Below are positions 12,676 to 18,480 of a DNA stretch of 29,558 nucleotides, in pieces (within the stretch, counting starts at the first letter, position 1; every line of letters starts with the position of its first letter). Source of the DNA: Perkinsus olseni (lineage: Eukaryota; Perkinsozoa; Perkinsida; Perkinsidae); NCBI GenBank assembly GCA_013115135.1, contig JABANP010000600.1:1-29558 (forward strand). Reading direction: 5' to 3'. A model generated the notes under the pieces. That model was given only the letters and a program-made list of their open reading frames with translations. It was not told the DNA's origin and searched no databases. The position numbers and the translations under genes are program-made.

Positions 12676-12959
12676 GAGTTTCCGCAGTTTGCAGCGGCAT
12701 CTACACAGTCAGGAAGGACGAACTCAAAATCCCGGCAATCGAGGCACGTTGAGCATTGCGGAGTACAATTACCACAAAGCCTGCGACTCTCGGCAGCTGA
12801 ACCACCAACCCATGTTCCATCACCCACCTTGTCGGGGATCGGGCCAAGCCTACCCTTCGCGTGGTGGTCCTCCATAACCTTAGCACGGCGATCACCGTCA
12901 TGAACAGCGATAGCAACACCAATGGTGAGCATAATTCTCACAGCGAAGAATGCAACCAT
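12567..12959 (-). CDS. Small secreted cysteine-rich protein, C terminus altered at duplication breakpoint
   Basis: Read without introns, this is a 130-residue protein with a hydrophobic N-terminal signal-like segment (about residues 4-19, MVAFFAVRIMLTIGVAIAV) and nine cysteines. Residues 69-96 follow C-x2-C-x2-C-x9-C-x6-C-x3-C, exactly the spacing in the paralogue at 15234-15551. The start at 12959 is preferred over an in-frame Met 13 residues upstream, because the paralogue shares the ATAGACATGGTTGCAT context and has no upstream Met. After residue 96 similarity stops: the frame enters the duplicated block at 12675 and adds about 34 unrelated residues before TGA. Either the tail is an accidental fusion, or the exon ends at a donor at 12668 and splices to the downstream module. 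Likely exported; a role as an effector, antimicrobial or cell-wall protein is not shown by the sequence. Confidence 0.6.
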   Translation of the reverse strand: MVAFFAVRIMLTIGVAIAVHDGDRRAKVMEDHHAKGRLGPIPDKVGDGTWVGGSAAESRRLCGNCTPQCSTCLDCRDFEFVLPDCVDAAANCGNSCTVYVTQWSCAHTSFALSLHSLNYSAYLSALSRSL

Positions 12960-13026
12960 GTCTATCGCAGCGTAGATCAATTTCAAATGTTGTATCAAAT
13001 GAAATGGGCTGCACGAATCAGTTTTG

Positions 13027-13067
13027 CTTAGCTTAGCTTAGCTAGCTAAAGCTAAGCTAGTCGAATC
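13027..13067 (-). promoter_or_regulatory. AGCTTAGC-rich upstream element of the 12959 gene
   Basis: On the minus strand this reads GATTCGACTAGCTTAGCTT followed by more TAGCTAAGC repeats, forming an imperfect palindrome. The equivalent element of the paralogue starts GATTCAGCTAGCTTAGCTT. GATTC lies about 108 bp upstream of the ATG in both genes. Conservation of sequence and distance suggests a shared promoter element, or simply recent paralogy. No protein is assigned to it. Confidence 0.5.
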
Positions 13068-13519
13068 TAACGCATCATAATGACAGTTCAGTAAGAACTG
13101 TACGATATGTAACAGTACTACAGTACCGAGTTCAGCACTACTCAGCTGTTAGACTATCACCGCTGGCATTATCCTGACAGTGAGCATTTTCTTTTTCCCC
13201 TTTCTTCAGTCGAGTCGTATTCAACGTTTCCGGGACACGGTGTCCCATCATGAGAGACAATCCGACAAGGAACGCTATGCGAGTGAGTGCTTTAGGGTAC
13301 GGTCTGGTGCCCAATCGTTGGGATCATTCATATCATCATAATATTCGCCACTCCTATGCCTCCTGCGTGCCGACTCGTGTTGCAAAGGAGTCATTTGCCT
13401 GCGTCGCTTCCCAATGTCTAATGCGCGAGATAGCGCGATCGCAGTCGGAGTTAGTGCGTATCATTACTCTCAGCTGAACTCATTATTCGGCGGATAATAT
13501 TCGCCTTGCACTCGCGTGC
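13068..13519. other. Intergenic stretch with two inverted repeats
   Basis: No convincing gene. It contains ACAGTTC-AGTAA-GAACTGT (13083-13101), and GGGACACGGTGTCCC (13232-13246), a perfect palindrome around one base that could be an operator-like site or a 6-bp stem with a CGG loop. The weaker CCCAA-TCG-TTGGG is at 13310-13322. A 75-codon plus-strand frame at 13250-13477 has no recognisable features. The motif ataatattcgcc occurs twice (about 13338 and 13494). Confidence 0.5.
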
Positions 13520-13783
13520 ATGAGCATGCGTTCTAGGTTCCGCTACAGAAAGTCGTTATCGATCGACTCCTCTGAGCTCGAGAGTCACGTGTTCAGCTCT
13601 ACAACTCTTCGGGCCCTGTCTCAAATAGCCACACTGTAATGAGTTATAGTGTACCAATTTGATAGCGCCGAGCAGATGATCACGGACCAGCTCCTTGGTG
13701 CCGCAAGAGGTGAAGAGCAATATGGGAAGCTGCCGAGAATGTCCAGAACCTCGACGATCAGCGCTTCGAGGTCGCCTAGCTAG
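13520..13783 (+). CDS. Candidate two-exon hypothetical protein
   Basis: An ATG at 13520 opens a frame that stops at TAA 13637. A 30-nt GT-AG segment (13636-13665, gtaatg to gatag) can be removed to join ACT-CTG-like codons in phase. Translation then continues through LAEQMITDQLLGAARGEEQY to TAG at 13781-13783, giving 77 residues in all. The first exon is serine-rich (SLSIDSSELESHVFSS). The second looks protein-like in residue composition. A second candidate intron (13771-13807) could extend it towards the open segment beginning at 13829. No family is recognised. Short introns recur in the minus-strand module nearby, which makes the idea more coherent, but each model is made by eye and could be chance. 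A 98-codon frame overlaps it on the minus strand (13556-13852). Confidence 0.25.
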
Positions 13784-13828
13784 CGTCGTGCAGCTGTTAA
13801 CCATTAGGGAACTCAAGCCAATGATTGA

Positions 13829-14023
13829 GTAGAACCCTGGGATTCTATTCAACTTGAACTATGTTCGAATGGGTTCAAGTTCAACGAGGACCTGGTACAG
13901 CGGCACTATAGTCAAGAGATCATCTACAAGCGTCAAGCTGAGCTAAGGTTTCATAGTTTTTCGGGCGGACAAGATTCAGAATGCGAGCTTCGTCAGCCCG
14001 CCTTCAAATCAACGGGCTCGTGA
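13829..14023 (+). CDS. Open coding-like segment, no start codon, possible exon
   Basis: A 64-codon open segment between TGA (13826) and TGA (14021). It includes FKFNEDLVQRHYSQEIIYKR followed by QAELRFHSFSGGQDSE, a charged and plausible protein sequence. There is no usable ATG at its beginning, so it would have to be an internal or terminal exon, possibly of the gene starting at 13520. Its 5' part overlaps an inverted repeat, AACTTGAAC (13851-13859) and GTTCAAGTT (13873-13881), with a 13-nt loop. No homologue is recognised. It could equally be a decayed fragment. Confidence 0.22.
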   Translation, partial: VEPWDSIQLELCSNGFKFNEDLVQRHYSQEIIYKRQAELRFHSFSGGQDSECELRQPAFKSTGS

Positions 14024-14036
14024 ATGCTGATGCGAT

Positions 14037-14109
14037 GCGCAAGTTGCGCAGCGCAACTCCAGTCAGACTGAATCAGTCTTCAATGCGTTGTGCTAAGCCT
14101 CAGGCTTAG
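14037..14109. repeat. Cluster of four perfect short palindromes
   Basis: Four different perfect palindromes lie back to back: GCGCAAGTTGCGC (14037-14049), GTTGCGCAGCGCAAC (14043-14057, sharing an arm with the first), AGACTGAATCAGTCT (14065-14079) and CTAAGCCTCAGGCTTAG (14093-14109). As hairpins they form 5-, 6-, 6- and 7-bp stems, each with a 3-nt loop. The sequences are unrelated; only the geometry is shared. They directly follow the open segment ending at 14023. They could be structured RNA, protein-binding sites, or marks of a template-switching mutational process. Confidence 0.85.
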
Positions 14110-14203
14110 AGCCGTTGATGATTCGTTGAACTAAACTTGTCTGGCCTAAAGGTTCCAAAGAGATTTTACATACTTGCGGGAGAGAAGAAGAATCGTTGCG
14201 GTT

Positions 14204-14263
14204 CGCTGAGATTCAGCGGCTGGATAGAGAGAATAAATAAGAGGAATACTCCACTCGGTGGAG
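14204..14263. repeat. Two more triloop palindromes
   Basis: CGCTGA-GAT-TCAGCG (14204-14218) and CTCCAC-TCG-GTGGAG (14249-14263) repeat the pattern of 6-bp arms around exactly three bases. The sequence between and around them (14110-14275) shows no gene. It ends in tttaatttag (14266-14275), a plausible splice acceptor for the frame that follows. Confidence 0.8.
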
Positions 14264-14275
14264 GATTTAATTTAG

Positions 14276-15013
14276 GGAGATCTGCGACTTGTCCCACGAC
14301 GGTGGCATGACGAGGCATGGAAGATCCTTCAAGAAGGGCAGACCTGGGAGAAGCTGCATCAAGTCACCTGCAAAATCAACATTCATCGAACTTGATGGCC
14401 AGCATTGGTGTTCTCTCAATACGGAAGCGCTCTGCAATATTATGACCCTACCTTACTCAAGCCTAACGTGTCGTCTGAGAACAACCTTCTCCAAAGGTGA
14501 CGCGCTGCTCGGAGGCCGATCGTCTTCACCACTCGGAATGCAGCCGACCATCTTCTTACCGTCGATGCTGAGCACTCTTTGAAGAGCCACACTGATAACA
14601 AACGCCTAGAAGGTCAGTGAGGTCGTCTGCATCCCGGAGCTCTGAATAGCTCTGGACACGGATACTATCGCGCGTCTGATTTCGAGATCGACGTCTGTCG
14701 CAGAAAGACATCGCGACACTTCATATTGCCTCTTTCGACGTGTTCCTTCGCGGCCTTACCATCAGTGAGGCTTACTGACTTGCCAATGAGGGTTGCTCAT
14801 GCCCAGACTCCTCAGACCAGCTCGAGTGTGGAAGTCTCTCCTCCGTTGATTCATCTTTCTTCAACTCAACGCGCTCCTCGCCCTCGAGAGTATAGTTTTG
14901 GATCAGAGACTCCGGCATTCCCGAAAAGCATCGCGGTGTCTACGGAAAACTGCAATGTTCTCAGAGCAAGCAAGCTCCGTAATCCGGAAGTTGATAGTAA
15001 TATTCGAAGTTGA
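14276..15013 (+). pseudogene. Long frame interrupted only by TGA codons
   Basis: From 14276 one frame runs 246 codons with TGA at 14393, 14498, 14618 and 15011, and no TAA or TAG. It opens after an acceptor-like tttaatttag. The first part reads DLRLVPRRWHDEAWKILQEG, then QTWEKLHQVTCKINIHRT. The second includes FSQYGSALQYYDPTLLKPNV. The fourth part is a 95-codon frame with its own ATG at 14726, rich in S, P and T. TGG also encodes Trp throughout, so a recoded TGA is possible but unproven, and the TGA density is about that of random DNA. Protein-like stretches also appear in other frames here (for example HIASFDVFLRGLTISEAY). The region may therefore be a decayed or intron-split gene. No family is recognised. 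Confidence 0.22.
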
Positions 15014-15110
15014 ACGGAAAGGAGAAGGTAATGGTAAACAGTCGATGGCGAATAATCGCAGTCGAAAAGCCTTCCCTGGGCTCTTTTGGAGAGGCTCAGG
15101 TGCGGGTTAG
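14898..15110 (+). CDS. Hypothetical basic protein frame
   Basis: A 70-codon frame from ATG to TAG that overlaps the end of the preceding frame by 116 bp in another phase. It contains an internal Met followed by FSEQASSVIRKLIVIFEVE and is basic at the C-terminal end. No motif, homologue or regulatory context supports it; at most one of the two overlapping frames is likely to be real. From 15111 to 15192 nothing is recognised. Confidence 0.15.
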   Translation: MDQRLRHSRKASRCLRKTAMFSEQASSVIRKLIVIFEVERKGEGNGKQSMANNRSRKAFPGLFWRGSGAG

Positions 15111-15192
15111 AGCACTACGTATTCACAACAATACTTCATCATGGTGCGCGCCAGGTTGTGTAGAAATATCGCTCTTCCGTCTAGACCATCAG

Positions 15193-15209
15193 TGACTGAT
15201 GATCAGTCA
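15193..15209. terminator. 17-bp palindrome just 3' of the 15234 gene
   Basis: TGACTGATGATCAGTCA is a perfect palindrome: a 7-bp stem with a TGA loop. It is framed by GACCAT (15184-15189) and ATGGTC (15209-15214). On the minus strand it lies 25 bp beyond the TAG of the cysteine-rich gene, so it would form a hairpin in the 3' end of that transcript. Calling it a terminator or 3' processing signal is inference from position only. Confidence 0.35.
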
Positions 15210-15233
15210 TGGTCCATCGTCGGATGGCTAAAT

Positions 15234-15551
15234 CTAGTTGGCGGTGCAACACACGCAAGACGCCCCGCAGTTCTCGTAGGCAGTCACACAGTCGTCACTA
15301 AGGGAACCAGCCTTTCTGCATTCTCGGCATTCTGGGCATGCTGCTCTGGGGTCACCACCCAGCCGGCGCACATGGTCAGGTGAAGCACCGAGTCCTGCTC
15401 TCTCACCCAGATGGTGAGACACTGGGCCAGGGTTACCCTCCGCGACGTAGGCGTAGTGCTCATGCATGACCTCGGCACTGCGGTCACCGCCAAGAACAGC
15501 GGCAGCAATACCAATGATGAACATGATTCTCGCAGGGAAGGATGCAACCAT
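15234..15551 (-). CDS. Small secreted cysteine-rich protein (intact paralogue)
   Basis: Encodes 105 residues ending at TAG. The N terminus (MVASFPARIMFIIGIAAAVL) is a typical signal-peptide-like hydrophobic segment, probably cleaved around residue 21-25. A hydrophilic, His- and Gly-containing middle (about 25-70) follows, then a compact cysteine domain with Cys at 72, 75, 78, 88, 95, 99, 101 and 102. The pattern C-x2-C-x2-C-x9-C-x6-C-x3-C equals that of the protein starting at 12959. The two also share MVA-F, RIM, the GDR segment and NCG-SC. The start is fixed by the shared ATAGACATGGTTGCAT context; an in-frame TGA lies upstream with no other Met between. It is the same strand and about 2.6 kb from its paralogue. 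The family is not recognised. An extracellular role is inferred from the signal peptide and disulfide-like pattern. Confidence 0.7.
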   Translation of the reverse strand: MVASFPARIMFIIGIAAAVLGGDRSAEVMHEHYAYVAEGNPGPVSHHLGERAGLGASPDHVRRLGGDPRAACPECRECRKAGSLSDDCVTAYENCGASCVCCTAN

Positions 15552-15625
15552 GTCTATGGAAGCGTAGGTTAATATGAACCTGAGTCAGCTGAGTATATTC
15601 AATGACTTACGTTGAGCGGATCGCT

Positions 15626-15660
15626 CTAGCTCAGCTCAACTAAGCTAAGCTAGCTGAATC
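15626..15660 (-). promoter_or_regulatory. AGCTTAGC-rich upstream element of the 15551 gene
   Basis: On the minus strand it begins GATTCAGCTAGCTTAGCTT, and GATTC is about 109 bp upstream of the ATG. This matches the element at 13027-13067 in sequence and distance. Adjacent to it, GAGCG-GAT-CGCTC (15614-15626) is a 5-bp stem with a 3-nt loop. Confidence 0.5.
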
Positions 15661-15835
15661 AAATTTGGCATGGTCGTGCAGGCCGCCGACCCTAACTAAT
15701 CCTCTCCCGTAGAGATCTCCCTGGACCACAGTAAGCTACACCTACGCGAAACCAGCCCACTGTAGAATGGGCTCGTAGGGCGGAGCATGCGTACGGGTCG
15801 CAGAGATAACAGAGAGGCTAACGTGAGCCAGCAAC
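15661..15835. other. Intergenic stretch with one inverted repeat
   Basis: No gene is supported. AGCCCA (15754-15759) and TGGGCT (15768-15773) flank an 8-nt loop, and gagatctc is at 15712-15719. Confidence 0.4.
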
Positions 15836-16045
15836 ATGGCGTCACGTCTCTGCGTGACGGGCGCACGCGGAGGCAGCATATTCACAACATCGGATGTAGT
15901 TGGTTGCCCTATTTTGTACCAAAAGCTTCGAGAGGATGGTGCACAATCGTGGCCAGTGTTCAATGGGAGAACTGTTGGACTGGAAGGGAGTCGTCATGGA
16001 GCAAGAGGACGATTCCCAGGAAAAAGAGCTTGGGGACACCACTAA
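15836..16045 (+). CDS. Hypothetical protein frame
   Basis: A 69-codon frame from ATG, with a protein-like middle (SDVVGCPILYQKLREDGAQ) and a basic C terminus. A longer 98-codon plus-strand frame (15787-16083) and two minus-strand frames overlap it, so the choice is weak. Near its start CGTCACG (15840-15846) and CGTGACG (15853-15859) form a 7-bp inverted repeat with a 6-nt loop. No family is recognised. Confidence 0.18.
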   Translation: MASRLCVTGARGGSIFTTSDVVGCPILYQKLREDGAQSWPVFNGRTVGLEGSRHGARGRFPGKRAWGHH

Positions 16046-16329
16046 GGGTGGACCTAGCTCAAGATGACGTCAATTGTAGCTGATGAGGATCGGGGAAGAA
16101 CGCAGATGGGTTTCGTTTGTCATTTATTCATTCATTCATTTGTCTTTAAAATTCCTACTGTTTCTTGGCGATGGCAGTAACTCGGGAGCCTTCAGCCTGC
16201 AGAGTCCCTCAGGTATTCTATTATGTCCCGCAATTGGGATTCTCAACTTGGGAATAGCTCGGAACACAAATACTATCGCGTCTCATGGCAAGGCTTGCCT
16301 AGACTCTCGTTGAGCTTCCCTCACTCTCA
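16046..16329. other. Core edge adjoining right array
   Basis: Contains a short ATTC microsatellite (about 16127-16141) and a candidate 45-nt GT-AG segment (16213-16257). A frame starting at 16223 reads NSSEHKYYRVSWQGLPRLSL and then runs straight into the satellite to about 16480, so it is broken by the array or is not coding. Bases 16252-16286 resemble 14644-14680 (gaatagctc, then actatcgcg, then tct-at), a degenerate dispersed repeat. Confidence 0.4.
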
Positions 16330-16530
16330 CAAGGTTGAGTGGTGGAACGCAAGACGGCATGTCTTCGAGACATCGATAACCTACTTAGTTGTGAGTGAAT
16401 GCTTCCCGAGAACTAATAATACCCCGTCGCCAATGTTGAGTGGTGGAACGCAAGACGGCATGTCTTCGAGACATCGATAACCTACTTAGTTGTGAGTGAA
16501 TGCTTCCCGAGAACTAATAATACCCCGTCG
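16330..16530 (-). repeat. Core-proximal right monomers (mirror of the left junction)
   Basis: The first monomers next to the core carry aatgttgag and catgtcttcgagacatc. These are the reverse complements of the caacattgg and gaagacatg variants found in the last left-arm monomers at 11041-11160. The catgtcttcgagacat form contains ATGTCT-TCG-AGACAT, a perfect 6-bp stem with a 3-nt loop. Confidence 0.8.
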
Positions 16531-17388
16531 CCAAGGTTGAGTGGTGGAACGCAAGACGGCATGTCTTCGAGACATCGATAACCTACTTAGTTGTGAGTGA
16601 TTACTCCCGAGAACTAATAATACCCCGTCGCCAAGGTTGAGTGGTGGAACGCAAGACGGCATGCCCTCGAGACATCGATAACCTACTTAGTTGTGAGTGA
16701 TTACTCCCGAGAACTAATAATACCCCGTCGCCAAGGTTGAGTGGTGGAACGCAAGACGGCATGCCTTCGAGACATCGATAACCTACTTAGTTGTGAGTGA
16801 TTACTCCCGAGAACTAATAATACCCCGTCGCCAAGGTTGAGTGGTGGAACGCAAGACGGCATGTCTTCGAGACATCGATAACCTACTTAGTTGTGAGTGA
16901 ATGCTTCCGAGAACTAATAATACCCCGTCGCCAATGTTGAGCGGTGGAACGCAAGACGGCATGCCCTCGAGACATCGATAACCTACTTAGTTGTGAGTGA
17001 TTACTCCGAGAACTAATAATACCCCGTCGCCAAGGTTGAGTGGTGAAACGCAAGACGGCATGCCTTCGAGACATCGATAACCCACTTAGTTGTGAGTGAT
17101 TACTCCCGAGAACTAATAATACCCCGTCGCCAAGGTTGAGTGGTGGAACGCAAGACGGCATGTCTTCGAGACATCGATAACCTACTTAGTTGTGAGTGAA
17201 TGCTTCCGAGAACTAATAATACCCCGTCGCCAAGGTTGAGCGGTGGAACGCAAGACGGCATGTCTTCGAGACATCGATAACCTACTTAGTTGTGAGTGAT
17301 TACTCCCGAGAACTAATAATATCCGTCGCCAAGGTTGAGTGGTGGAACGCAAGACGGCACGCCTTCGAGACATCGCTAACCTACTTAG

Positions 17389-17450
17389 TTGCAAGTTAGT
17401 GCTTGCGAGAACCAATCGTATCCTGTCGCCAAGCTTGAGTACTGGAACGC
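17389..17450 (-). repeat. Highly diverged monomer variant, right arm
   Basis: Reads gcaagttagtgcttgcgag, then accaatcgtatcctgtcgcc, then aagcttgagtactgg. This is the reverse-complement counterpart of the diverged left-arm monomer at 9655-9718. It lies about 1.1 kb from the core, the left one about 1.5 kb. Confidence 0.8.
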
Positions 17451-17469
17451 AAGACGGCATGCCTTCGAG

Positions 17470-18110
17470 ACATCGATAACCCGCTTAGTTGTGAGTGATT
17501 ACTCCCGAGAACTAATAATACCCCGTCGCCGAGGTTGAGTGGTGGAACGCAAGACGGCATGCCCTCGAGACATCGATAACCTACTTAATTGTGAGTGATT
17601 ACTCCCGAGAAAAAATAATACCCCGTCGCCAAGGTTGAGTGGTGGAACGCAAGGCGGCATGCCCTCGAGACATCGATAACCTACTTAGTTGTGAACGATT
17701 ACTCCCGAGAACTAATAATACCCCGTCGCCAAGGTTGAGTGGTGGAACGCAAGACGGCATGCCCTCGAGACATCGATAACCTACTTAGTTGTGAGTGATT
17801 ACTTCCGAGAACTGATAATACCCCGTCGCCAAGGTTGAGTGGTGAAACGCAAGACGGCATGCCTTCGAGACATCGATAACCCACTTGGTTGTGAGTGATT
17901 ACTCCCGAGAACTAGTAATACCCCGTCGCCAAGGTTGAGTGGTGGAACGCAAGACGGCATGCCCTCGAGACATCGATAACCTACTTAGTTGTGAGTGATT
18001 ACTCCGAGAACTAATAATACCCCGTCGCCAAGGTTGAGTGGTGAAACGCAAGACGGCATGCCTTCGAGACATCGATAACCCACTTGGTTGTGAGTGATTA
18101 CTCCCGAGAA
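17470..18110 (-). repeat. Segmental block, first copy
   Basis: A run of rare variants (cccgcttagtt, cttaattgtgag, gagaaaaaataata, gcaaggcggcatg, gttgtgaacgatt, gaactgataata, gaactagtaata, actccgagaac) recurs in the same order at 21811-22450, offset about 4340 bp. That offset equals 43 monomers plus the 40-bp truncated monomer at about 18140. Confidence 0.9.
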
Positions 18111-18124
18111 CTAATAACACCACG

Positions 18125-18185
18125 TCGCCAAGGTTGAGTACTGGAACGCAAGACGGCATACCCCGTCGCCAAGGTTGAGTGGTGA
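18125..18185 (-). other. Truncated right-arm monomer (about 40 bp)
   Basis: The monomer jumps from acggcat directly to accccgtcgcc, losing about 60 bp between catgcc and ataatacc. The two-base at shared at the join suggests a microhomology deletion. The flanking monomer has the rare gagtactgg variant. Confidence 0.85.
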
Positions 18186-18270
18186 AACGCAAGACGGCAT
18201 GTCTTCGAGACATCGATAACCTACTTAGTTGTGAGTGAATGCTTCTGAGAACTAATAATACCCCGTCGCC

Positions 18271-18480
18271 AATGTTGAGCGGTGGAACGCAAGACGGCAT
18301 GTCTTCGAGACATCCATAACCTACTTAGTTGTGAGTGAATGATTCCGAGAACTAATAATACCCCGTCGCCAAGGTTGAGTGGTGAAACGCAAGACGGCAT
18401 GTCTTCGAGACATCGATAACCTACTTAGTTGTGAGTGAATGCTTCTGAGAACTAATAATACCCCGTCGCCAAGGTTGAGT
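18271..18480 (-). repeat. B-type marker block, copy 1 of 4
   Basis: Two to three monomers with aatgttgagcgg, catgtcttcgagacatccat, gaatgattccgag, gtggtgaaacg and gaatgcttctgag in order. The same string recurs at 20171, 23073 and 25576. Confidence 0.85.

Noticed and set aside
12656..12922. Plus- and minus-strand frames of 73-77 codons inside the cysteine-rich gene
   Set aside because: They are alternate-phase shadows; only the 12959 minus-strand frame is conserved in the paralogue.
13556..13852. 98-codon minus-strand frame as a gene
   Set aside because: It overlaps the better-looking plus-strand segments and shows no signal peptide, motif or regulatory context.
14037..14109. tRNA or other standard RNA gene in the hairpin cluster
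   Set aside because: The stems are independent triloop hairpins with no cloverleaf, no T-arm consensus and no A/B box pair.
15284..15547. 87-codon minus-strand frame overlapping the 15551 gene
   Set aside because: Out of phase with the conserved frame and lacking the shared start context.
16127..16141. Telomeric or meaningful microsatellite
   Set aside because: Only about three ATTC units; too short to mean anything.
11161..16329. Core as a transposon inserted into the satellite
   Set aside because: The core ends show no terminal inverted repeats and no target-site duplication, and no transposase or reverse transcriptase is recognisable. Insertion would also not explain the orientation flip.
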